Shown here: one piece after another, positions 47,816 to 54,278 of the stretch
Layout of the letters: every line of letters starts with the position of its first letter
Position numbering within the stretch: position 1 is the first letter of the stretch
From: Neisseria animalis
Lineage (GTDB): Bacteria; Pseudomonadota; Gammaproteobacteria; Burkholderiales; Neisseriaceae
Assembly: GCF_900636515.1 (NCBI RefSeq)
Contig: NZ_LR134287.1
Location: 930,001-994,000 of the forward strand
Length of the DNA: 64,000 nucleotides
Direction of reading: 5' to 3'
Notes under the pieces: generated by a model
Told to the model about the DNA's origin: nothing
The model's input: only the letters and a program-made list of their open reading frames with translations
Databases searched by the model: none
Translations under genes and position numbers: made by a program

Positions 47816-48664
47816 ATGCAACAAAACACCGATTTAATCATTGATACAATTACCAAATACATACCCAAAGAGCTATCAAGATGGGAATTGGTCGGTTTTT
47901 TAAATAAACGGAAAGAGATATTTGCCTTTGGTAGCGATTCCAAAATTATAGGAAGATTGTTTGAGGTTCTTGCGTTTGACATTCTTTATCAAACGGCAGA
48001 AGAATTGGGGTATATATTATGTGAATCCGAAAAACAAACTGTATACCCCGATTATTTTTTTATAAAACCAGATGGTAGAAAGATAGCAATCGATATTAAA
48101 ACAACATATCGCGATGACAAGAAAGGCCGGATTAAATTTACGGCGGGAAGTTTTACTAGCTACCTAAGAAATGGTACAAAAAATATCACGGGGAGTTATG
48201 ATGAATACGACGCTCACTATATTCTGGGTGTTGTATATACTCGAGAAAGCAAAGCCACCAAAGGAATGACTCCACTAGACGGATTGAGCGACATAACAGC
48301 TGCTTATAAAGATGTGGAGGTTTTTATACAGGAGAAATTTAGAATTTGTGGTGACAAAAAAGGCAGTGGAAATACGGATAATATAGGAACAATAGCTGCC
48401 ACGAACATTAAACCATTTATTTTTGGTGCTGGCCCATTTGCATTTCTTGGCAAGGAAATTTTCCATGATTATTGGTCAAACCATCCTAGATACACGGACA
48501 GCAAGGAAATCAAAGCTTCTTTATATAATGATTTGCTGGGATATATCAATTGGATTGGCCAAAAAGATGATGTTAAAGCGCAAGAATTAATAGAGCTCTA
48601 TAATAAATACTTGGATGAATACAAAAAAGAATTTCTAACTACGCCTTACACTACAGAGAAATGA
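47816..48664 (+). CDS. EcoRV-like type II restriction endonuclease
   Basis: 282 residues; EcoRV has 245. The catalytic PD...DxK motif is intact: Asp79 (YPDYFFIKPDG), then Asp93 and Lys95 in KIAIDIKTTYR, corresponding to EcoRV Asp74, Asp90 and Lys92. The match continues through KFTAGSFTSYLRNGTKNI and GDKKGSGNTDNIGTI, the DNA-contact loops of EcoRV. It most likely cuts GATATC (inference from homology). ATG follows AAAGGGGTATAT. It converges on the methyltransferase, with six bases between the stops. An unmatched C-terminal extension of some 25 residues is lysine/glutamate-rich. Confidence 0.93.
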   Translation: MQQNTDLIIDTITKYIPKELSRWELVGFLNKRKEIFAFGSDSKIIGRLFEVLAFDILYQTAEELGYILCESEKQTVYPDYFFIKPDGRKIAIDIKTTYRDDKKGRIKFTAGSFTSYLRNGTKNITGSYDEYDAHYILGVVYTRESKATKGMTPLDGLSDITAAYKDVEVFIQEKFRICGDKKGSGNTDNIGTIAATNIKPFIFGAGPFAFLGKEIFHDYWSNHPRYTDSKEIKASLYNDLLGYINWIGQKDDVKAQELIELYNKYLDEYKKEFLTTPYTTEK

Positions 48665-48683
48665 AAGCGGTTATCCGCTTTCA
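48662..48683. terminator. Hairpin overlapping both R and M stop codons
   Basis: TGAAAGCGG, TTAT loop, CCGCTTTCA: a perfect nine-base stem that includes the endonuclease TGA and the last codons and stop of the methyltransferase. Probably a bidirectional terminator. Confidence 0.65.
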
Positions 48684-49576
48684 TTTCTTAAATTAAAATT
48701 CGCCTCACTAACCACCAGAGCTTCTGTCATTTTGCTCCTATTAGCCTCTTTTGCACCAACATGGTAAAAATGCTCGGTCGTTACAAGAACGCCGTTCGTC
48801 CACTCCTGCATATGAGTATTTTTTCGGTACTGGTTCTCATACCACATGCTAAATGCATAGCCAGCCGGTCCGTTTTGGGCAAGTTTAGCCAAAAGACTTG
48901 CAGAAGATTCACACCATGCATCGTAATAACCATCATAACGACCGATATACGGCGGGTCTAAGTAGACAAAGTCACCTTTTTTCATCATAGCAAAAGCATC
49001 TGTGAAAGGTGCATGAACAAACAGCCATTCTTTACCCTTTAAAATACTCTCAACCCACGCTACTTGATTAACGATTTTTGTAATAAGTGCTTTTTGAAAT
49101 CTTTCAGGCTTTCTACCAAAAGGCACGTTGTACATCCCTTTGTTGTTAAATCTCATCATGCCATTAAAATTAGACCTTTGCAAAAACAAAAAATCCAATG
49201 AATTTGGGCTCTCATTGAATCTATCCCTAACCTCATAATAATAAGAGTTTTTATCCGCTGGGGTGCGCGCTAATTTACGAGATTCAGCCTCTAAGAAGCG
49301 TCGAACATCTTCAGATGTTATGTTTTGAGTTTGAATATCCTGATAAAATTTGATGATATGTGGGTTAGTATCGCTAAAAACAGCTTTTTGTGGCTCCAGA
49401 TTAAAACCGACGACACCAGAACCCATAAAAGGTTCGAAGTAGGTCCCCGCACCATCCCATTTAACTGATTCTGCAATAAAAGGAACTAATTTTGTTTTAA
49501 TCCCCTGTATTTTAAGTGGGGGAACTTTTGCTGTGGTAATTTTCTTTGGCAACACTAGGTTTTCTCTATTTAACAT
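48671..49576 (-). CDS. EcoRV-like DNA adenine methyltransferase (Dam family)
   Basis: 301 residues, alpha-class N6-adenine methyltransferase close to M.EcoRV in sequence. The SAM motif is FEPFMGSGVVGFN near 48-60, and catalytic motif IV is DPPY with Asp207 in YLDPPYIGRYDGY. Shared landmarks with M.EcoRV: KIQGIKTKLVPFI at the N-terminus, FLFLQRSNFNGMMRFN, and EHFYHVGAKEANRSKMTEAL (20 residues). It should protect GATATC. Its start overlaps the upstream DUF6471-like gene by 11 bp, so the two are cotranslated. Confidence 0.94.
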   Translation of the reverse strand: MLNRENLVLPKKITTAKVPPLKIQGIKTKLVPFIAESVKWDGAGTYFEPFMGSGVVGFNLEPQKAVFSDTNPHIIKFYQDIQTQNITSEDVRRFLEAESRKLARTPADKNSYYYEVRDRFNESPNSLDFLFLQRSNFNGMMRFNNKGMYNVPFGRKPERFQKALITKIVNQVAWVESILKGKEWLFVHAPFTDAFAMMKKGDFVYLDPPYIGRYDGYYDAWCESSASLLAKLAQNGPAGYAFSMWYENQYRKNTHMQEWTNGVLVTTEHFYHVGAKEANRSKMTEALVVSEANFNLRNESG

Positions 49577-49808
49577 TTAATTCTTCACACCCAATCACTC
49601 TAAGCACCTGCACCATAAAAATCGCCCCAAAAGTACCTCTGGCGATTTTATTGCTGATGTTTTGTGGGCTTTCATGGATGCCTTGTGCTGCTAGTCTTTC
49701 TGAAATTTCGACATAGCTGATGTTACGTCGGGCGATTTCTGCTTTTAAAAGACCGCGTACATAACCTTTCCAATAAGCGTCATCTAAAACTGTTGTTTGC
49801 TCAGTCAT
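49566..49808 (-). CDS. DUF6471-like small protein, possible R-M controller
   Basis: 80 residues from ATG 49808 (MTEQTTVLDDAYWKGYV). The pattern WKGYVRGLLKAEIARRNISY, then ISERLAAQG, then ISNKIARGTF is that of DUF6471 proteins, which look like a helix-turn-helix fold. A 95-residue frame from 49853 has no ribosome site. It is translationally coupled to the methyltransferase and sits next to a palindrome at 49894-49911. A control protein (C-protein-like) role is inference. Confidence 0.75.
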   Translation of the reverse strand: MTEQTTVLDDAYWKGYVRGLLKAEIARRNISYVEISERLAAQGIHESPQNISNKIARGTFGAIFMVQVLRVIGCEELNVK

Positions 49809-49844
49809 AATTATTTCTCTGAATAACACTAAATATATGTTTTC

Positions 49845-49911
49845 ATTATACATGATGAAAAAAGTATTTGCAAATATATATTATTGTGATATAATCATCG
49901 TATATGATGAT
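49845..49911. promoter_or_regulatory. Divergent promoters sharing one -35 box, with operator palindrome
   Basis: The self-complementary TTGCAA at 49868-49873 serves both strands. Rightward (transposase): 16-bp spacer to TATAAT at 49890-49895, with an extended -10 TG. Leftward (DUF6471-methyltransferase): 17-bp spacer to TATAAT (plus strand ATTATA, 49845-49850). ATCATC-GTATAT-GATGAT at 49894-49911 overlaps the transposase -10/start region; a related ATGATGA lies at 49852-49858. Confidence 0.65.
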
Positions 49912-49955
49912 ATAAACACATATTGGTTGCTAATTAATTATTATTGGAGAAACCC

Positions 49956-50996
49956 ATGCCACAACACTTCCTCCTCTCTGCTGAAGCACGCAATCTATCA
50001 CCGATTGCTATTGCTCGCATGAGTGAATATGAGGCGGTGATGACAATGAAGAAATTGCGTTGGGGTGAGGGTAAGGATGTAATATGCCCTCGTTGTGGCA
50101 AAAAGCATGAGGCTTATTACATTAAATCTCGTAAACAGTGGCAATGCAAGGAATGCAATTACCGCTTTTCAGTGACAGCGGGTACGTTATTTGCCCATCA
50201 CAAATTGCCACTTCGTGATATTTTATTTGCCTGTAGCTTGTATGTGAATGCAGCCAAGGGTATTTCTGCCTTACAGATTGCTCGTGATTTAAATGTACAA
50301 TACAAAACCGCTTTTGTATTACTGCATAAAATCAAAGAAGCATTAAAGGTACATAAACAGCGAGAAACGATGCAGCTGAGTGGCGTGGTACACATGGACG
50401 CTACTTATGTCCATTCCAGCCAAAAACCCAAGAACAAAAAGAGTGAGCGTGTTGATAGACGTTTAAAACAACACGAAAACCCGCTAAAACGTGCGATTTT
50501 GGTTATACGGGATAGTTTTGCCAAGCAAGATGATGAACAAAACACCAAACAAATTGGCGCAAGAAACACCATTGCCTTTATCGCCAAATCTGAAAACAGC
50601 AAGGTTGTTAATCAGCTTGCCAACAAGCATATCACCAAAGGCAGTACCATCCATACCGATGAAAGCCCAGCTTATGACAACCTGATTTATTTTCACGACC
50701 TAAAGCGCGTCAACCATCAAAAGGAATATCGCTCTGATGCTGGTGTGACCAATAACTTAGCAGAAAGTTATTTTAGTCGCTTTAAGCGTATGTACTACGG
50801 GCAAGTTCATAAAATGAACAACACCTACCTATACGAATACGCCAATGAAATTGCTTATCGTGAAGATACTCGCCGTCTTAGTAATGGTGTCATTTTTAAT
50901 GATGTGGTATCCAAATGCCTAACCAGTTTACCTTCTGATGATTGGCGTGGCTACTGGCAAGGCAATAAAAAGCGCGTGGAAACTTTAGCGGCGTAG
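49956..50996 (+). CDS. IS1595-family (ISXO2-like) transposase
   Basis: 346 residues from ATG 49956, six bases after TTGGAGA. An N-terminal zinc ribbon CPRCGKKH...QCKEC (near 43-66) is followed by a helix-turn-helix region and a DDE-type domain: Asp in VVHMDATYVHSS, Asp in IHTDESPAYDNL, and Glu in NNLAESYFSRFKRMY. Length and motifs look complete, so it may be active. Own promoter at 49868-49895. Located centrally in the element rather than at its edge. Confidence 0.94.
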   Translation: MPQHFLLSAEARNLSPIAIARMSEYEAVMTMKKLRWGEGKDVICPRCGKKHEAYYIKSRKQWQCKECNYRFSVTAGTLFAHHKLPLRDILFACSLYVNAAKGISALQIARDLNVQYKTAFVLLHKIKEALKVHKQRETMQLSGVVHMDATYVHSSQKPKNKKSERVDRRLKQHENPLKRAILVIRDSFAKQDDEQNTKQIGARNTIAFIAKSENSKVVNQLANKHITKGSTIHTDESPAYDNLIYFHDLKRVNHQKEYRSDAGVTNNLAESYFSRFKRMYYGQVHKMNNTYLYEYANEIAYREDTRRLSNGVIFNDVVSKCLTSLPSDDWRGYWQGNKKRVETLAA

Positions 50997-51058
50997 TTTT
51001 ATGATTTCGATAGATTGCAATAACTTACGATAAATAACAATTCATTATTGGAGTATAT

Positions 51059-51499
51059 ATGGCTCAATCTCATGTTACAAGCGGTATCGCCAACAAAATC
51101 AATCTCCTAAATAAACACAAGCAAGCTTTACTTAAGCAAATCCAAGATATCGATCAACAAATCAGCATTCTCACCCAAGCAGCTTACATCATGGGTGAGG
51201 CCGAACAACTACCAAGGCTACGCAGCTCAGTGTTTAATCAAAGCATCAAGACACTTGTTGTACAGGTGCTTAAGCAAGCAACACAGCCCTTATCCGCCAA
51301 TGAGATTACAGAACAGGCGGTGTCACTTGACAACCAACCACAATCAAACCAAGAGCCCATAGAAATCACTGCCAAACCCCTAAAAGCTACTCGCAACGCA
51401 CTGAATTTTTTAATCAGCGACGGTGTTGTTAGTAAAATTGGCTTAAAGCGGGGTGAAGTAAAGTATCTATGGGCATCAAATCAACAAAACCTTGAATAA
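51059..51499 (+). CDS. Transposon passenger: coiled-coil plus winged-helix-like protein
   Basis: 146 residues, ATG after TTGGAGTATAT. An N-terminal coiled coil (NKINLLNKHKQALLKQIQDI, about 12-45) precedes a region that looks like a winged helix (LVVQVLKQATQPLSANEITE and NALNFLISDGVVSKIGL). It lies 62 bp behind the transposase, likely on the same transcript, and is followed by a hairpin terminator. I do not know the family. It could regulate or assist transposition or the R-M genes. Confidence 0.75.
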   Translation: MAQSHVTSGIANKINLLNKHKQALLKQIQDIDQQISILTQAAYIMGEAEQLPRLRSSVFNQSIKTLVVQVLKQATQPLSANEITEQAVSLDNQPQSNQEPIEITAKPLKATRNALNFLISDGVVSKIGLKRGEVKYLWASNQQNLE

Positions 51500-51518
51500 T
51501 CAGCTACATTCACAAATA

Positions 51519-51543
51519 AAAGCAGCCGTTTGGCTGCTTTTTA
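51519..51543 (+). terminator. Terminator inside the transposon right end
   Basis: AGCAGCC, GTTT loop, GGCTGCT, with AAA before and TTTT after; 20 bp past the passenger gene stop. Confidence 0.85.
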
Positions 51544-51553
51544 GTGGTAGTTC

Positions 51554-51577
51554 TTGTGCAGGTGCTACATAATGGCG
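51554..51577 (-). repeat. Right terminal inverted repeat
   Basis: 24 bp, reverse complement of the left repeat with one mismatch (C for T at position 17). Confidence 0.9.
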
Positions 51578-51585
51578 GGTTTTGG
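51578..51585 (+). repeat. Target-site duplication, right copy
   Basis: GGTTTTGG, identical to 47732-47739. Confidence 0.9.
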
Positions 51586-51983
51586 CGTCGCATACGGAAG
51601 ATGAAGCCATCCGTAAAGAAGTAATGATGAAATTGGTTGGGGAAGGGTTTGATATTCTTAAAATTACGCCCGATGTTATCCGCTACATGATGGTTTCCTT
51701 GCCGACAATCAGTGAAGGGATTTTGCTGAAAACTGCTGAGGACGTTATTTCATATAAGGGAAAAGAAGCAGATGACTTGACCGAACGTGATAAAAAAATC
51801 ATCGTCTTTGAATTAATCGGGGCTGGCTTCAGCAGCGGTGCATTTGAAGACAGCGAACGCAAACTGCTCGAACATATCTGCCAATTATTGAAAGTGGATA
51901 GTGAGTATATCGAAGAGTTTACCGAAGTGATGGGTAGATTGGCTGCAGTCAACAAAGAAGTAGCGGATTTGATTAACGAATAA
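51578..51983 (+). pseudogene. TerB-like gene, 3' fragment
   Basis: The C-terminal 130 or so residues of the interrupted gene, continuing in frame from 47739 once the element and one target copy are removed. It contains FELIGAGFSSGAFEDSERKL and LLKVDSEYIEEF, which match the acidic TerB-like helical core. A TTG at 51582 could start an N-truncated protein, but no good ribosome site precedes it. The stop is 11 bp before the next gene, which may now depend on other promoters. Confidence 0.75.
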
Positions 51984-51994
51984 GGAGCGGAATC

Positions 51995-53008
51995 ATGGCA
52001 ATTCCATTAGTAGTGGGTATCGGTTTGGCGGCGCTTGGCGCGTATAAAGGCGGTAAAGCGGTGATAGACAATAAAGAAGCCAACCGCATCAACGACAGCG
52101 CTAACGACATTATCGAAACTGCCAAAGAGCAGGTGGAAAACTCGCGTAAGCAGTGCCAGGCGGCTTTGGAAAATCTGGGGCGCAAGAAAGCAGAGACCAT
52201 AGAGAGCAGCGTACAGAAAACTCTGAAAGTATTCGGTTTGATTAAAAATATCGATTTCAGGCATGACGGAGATTTAGGTAATCTGCAACTGCAGGAAAAC
52301 AGTTTTGAAGTTTTAACGGAGATGAAGGAACACGTTTCTTTTGTTCTTTCCTCAGGGCTGGGCGCAAGCGGCGGAGCAGTAGGCGGTGCATTAACCGCTT
52401 ATGGCGCATACAGCGGTGTGATGGCTCTGGGTACGGCAAGTACGGGTACTGCTATCGGCTCGTTAAGCGGCGCGGCGGCAACCAATGCGACATTGGCATG
52501 GCTGGGCGGCGGTACAATTGCAACGGGAGGTGGGGGTATTGCAGCGGGTACAATGGCATTGGGCGCATTGGCTGCAGGCCCTGCTTTGCTGGTTGCAGGC
52601 TGGTATATGGGCTCGAAAGCTTCGGCAAAATTGGATGATGCATACAGCAATCAGGCAGAGGCCAAAAAATTTGCCGATGATATGAAGGCAGCTTCCGCAT
52701 TAACCAACGGCATACGCAAAGTAGCGGTTATGGCGACCGATATTTTATCCGGCTTGCGGAAACATGCCCGTCGAAGTCTGAAAGCATTGGAAGAAGTCAT
52801 CGCGGAGCAGGGTACGGATTATGCAGCTTATAATCAGGAAGCCAAACTGATTGTGATGAAAAATTTGAAAATCCTGCAAGTTATCAAAGTAGTGGTCGAT
52901 ACGCCGATTCTGGATAAAGAAGGTAATCTGTTGGGCGATGCCTCAGAGAATCTGTCTAAGATTCGGGGTGTAATAGTGCATGATTTTCAGGGTGCTTTGG
53001 AAGGCTGA
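51995..53008 (+). CDS. Glycine-zipper membrane protein (337 aa)
   Basis: Start after AAGGAGCGGAATC. An N-terminal hydrophobic segment (IPLVVGIGLAALGAY) is followed by a helical/coiled region (about 28-75), then a long Gly/Ala-rich hydrophobic stretch near 120-210 with GASGGAVGGALTAYGAY, TASTGTAIGSLSGAAATNAT and LGGGTIATGGGGIAAGTM, then a helical C-terminus. Such glycine zippers insert in membranes. Last gene of the WYL-led series. Family not named; membrane effector or channel is inference from composition. Confidence 0.8.
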   Translation: MAIPLVVGIGLAALGAYKGGKAVIDNKEANRINDSANDIIETAKEQVENSRKQCQAALENLGRKKAETIESSVQKTLKVFGLIKNIDFRHDGDLGNLQLQENSFEVLTEMKEHVSFVLSSGLGASGGAVGGALTAYGAYSGVMALGTASTGTAIGSLSGAAATNATLAWLGGGTIATGGGGIAAGTMALGALAAGPALLVAGWYMGSKASAKLDDAYSNQAEAKKFADDMKAASALTNGIRKVAVMATDILSGLRKHARRSLKALEEVIAEQGTDYAAYNQEAKLIVMKNLKILQVIKVVVDTPILDKEGNLLGDASENLSKIRGVIVHDFQGALEG

Positions 53009-53052
53009 TACTTACCCGGTACGGTTCGCTGCCGTACCGGATTTTTAAAAGG

Positions 53053-53159
53053 TATAGTCGAATAAAATAAGAATGAGACAAGGCAGCGAAGCCGCAGACA
53101 GTACACATAGTACGGCAAGGCAAAGCAACGCTGTATCATTCTTATTTTAAATGACTATA
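53053..53159 (+). repeat. Correia-like repeat, copy 9
   Basis: 107-bp consensus copy in + orientation, 44 bp past the 337-residue gene. Its right arm contains an ATG (53151) in frame with the next gene. Confidence 0.9.
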
Positions 53160-53168
53160 GTAAAGCAG

Positions 53169-53426
53169 ATGGTTTTTACGCCCTTTCCTTGTACGGCTTG
53201 CGGTAAATGCTGCCGTTTGGTCGGCAATAATGAGCAGACGGCATTTCTCGACCGCGGCGACGGAGTTTGCCGACATTTTGACGAGGCAACGAATCTGTGC
53301 GGCATTTATGCCGATCGTCCGTTGGTTTGCCGGGTAGAGGATTATTATCGTACTTATTTTTCCGAACAAACCACTTGGGAGGATTTTGTGCGGATAAATG
53401 TGGAGATTTGCCGGAAGTTGCCATGA
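53169..53426 (+). CDS. YkgJ-family cysteine-cluster protein
   Basis: 85 residues from ATG 53169 (MVFTPFPCTACGKCC). Eight or so cysteines, with CTACGKCC at the N-terminus and CRHF...CGIYADRPLVC after it, define the zinc/iron-chelating CxxCxxCC family (YkgJ). Function unknown. An in-frame ATG at 53151 lies inside repeat copy 9 and would add six residues (MTIVKQ). The gene sits between inverted repeat copies 9 and 10. Confidence 0.85.
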   Translation: MVFTPFPCTACGKCCRLVGNNEQTAFLDRGDGVCRHFDEATNLCGIYADRPLVCRVEDYYRTYFSEQTTWEDFVRINVEICRKLP

Positions 53427-53436
53427 ATTGTTGTTT

Positions 53437-53469
53437 AAAAGCCGTCTGTATATTTTGCAGACGGCTTGC
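53437..53469 (+). terminator. Inverted uptake sequences after the YkgJ-family gene
   Basis: AAAAGCCGTCTGTATA faces ATTTTGCAGACGGCTT with a very short loop; no long T-run, so a weaker terminator. Confidence 0.6.
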
Positions 53470-53556
53470 GTTTTGGCTTGAAGAGAAGAAAGGGGGCTTG
53501 ATAAGACTGGCTATGATTTTTGATGGTAAATTGTATTGGATAAATAATTTACCATT

Positions 53557-53663
53557 TATAGTCATTTAAAATAAGAATGATACAGCGTTGCTTTGCCTTG
53601 CCGTACTATGTGTACTGTCTGCGGCTTCGCTGCCTTGTCTCATTCTTATTTTATTCGACTATA
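53557..53663 (-). repeat. Correia-like repeat, copy 10
   Basis: 107-bp consensus copy in reverse orientation. The rest of the 360-bp gap (53470-53556, 53664-53786) is AT-rich and holds no gene I can see. Confidence 0.9.
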
Positions 53664-53786
53664 CTTTGCCACTAAAACAATGTTACGGAAAGTAATTAAA
53701 AGTAACGGGGTTACATGCTAAAATATTGATTTTTCGGGAATTGGATAATAAAAAATCCCAAGCTTTAATAGCTTGGGATTGGCATT

Positions 53787-53877
53787 TGGCAGAGAGGAAG
53801 GGATTCGAACCCTCGATACGCTATTCACGTATACACGCTTTCCAGGCGTGCGACTTAAACCACTCATCCACCTCTCT
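53787..53877 (-). tRNA. tRNA-Ser (GGA)
   Basis: 91 nt with encoded CCA. Acceptor stem AGAGAGG/CCTCTCT, anticodon arm CACGC-CTGGAAA-GCGTG giving anticodon GGA, a long variable arm typical of serine tRNA, and T-arm GGGTTCGAATCCC. Reads UCC and UCU. Confidence 0.95.
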
Positions 53878-53974
53878 GTGGAAAATATGAATTGTAGCCG
53901 GAATGTCATCATCCTGCAATATTGGCAGAATATTATCGGCTAACAAAAAATCCGGCTCGCTAACCGGATATGTT

Positions 53975-54061
53975 TGGTGCCCAGGAGAAGACTCGAACTT
54001 CCACACCCGTGAGGATACTAGCACCTGAAGCTAGCGCGTCTACCAATTCCGCCACCTGGGC
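53975..54061 (-). tRNA. tRNA-Leu (CAG), copy 1
   Basis: 87 nt with encoded CCA. Acceptor GCCCAGG/CCTGGGC, anticodon arm CTAGC-TTCAGGT-GCTAG giving anticodon CAG, long variable arm. Identical to copy 2 at 54103-54189, 41 bp away. Reads CUG, a very frequent codon in these genes. Confidence 0.95.
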
Positions 54062-54102
54062 AATTCCAAATTTTAAGCAAAGCAACCCAATCAAAACTGA
54101 TT

Positions 54103-54189
54103 TGGTGCCCAGGAGAAGACTCGAACTTCCACACCCGTGAGGATACTAGCACCTGAAGCTAGCGCGTCTACCAATTCCGCCACCTGGGC
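54103..54189 (-). tRNA. tRNA-Leu (CAG), copy 2
   Basis: Identical 87-nt duplicate of the gene at 53975-54061, upstream in the same minus-strand tRNA cluster (Leu-Leu-Ser order of transcription). Confidence 0.95.
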
Positions 54190-54278
54190 TTTGCTTTGTT
54201 TGCTTTTTTGAGTTACAGTATTGCTTCTCAAAAGAAGACGCTATTATATATTTCCAAGAAAGATTGTCAAGACTAAAA

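Larger units (their letters stand above)
47740..51577. mobile_element. IS1595-family transposon carrying an EcoRV-like restriction-modification system
   Basis: 3,838 bp bounded by 24-bp terminal inverted repeats (CGCCATTATGTAGCAC then T or C, then TGCACAA; 23 of 24 identical) and an 8-bp direct duplication GGTTTTGG. Contents in order: endonuclease (+), methyltransferase (-), DUF6471-like protein (-), transposase (+), coiled-coil/winged-helix-like protein (+). It is clearly more AT-rich than its surroundings and has no GCCGTCTG uptake core, so it likely arrived recently from outside. IS1595-family elements with passenger genes are known; this cargo is notable. Target: a TerB-like gene. Confidence 0.9.

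Noticed and set aside
45756..53008. Calling the 506- and 337-residue proteins colicins or pore-forming toxins
   Set aside because: Glycine-rich hydrophobic segments alone do not show a toxin; there is no immunity-like gene or known toxin motif.
53787..54189. tRNA genes as an attachment site of an integrated element
   Set aside because: The two tRNA-Leu copies are full-length identical genes, and no integrase or partial tRNA repeat is nearby.
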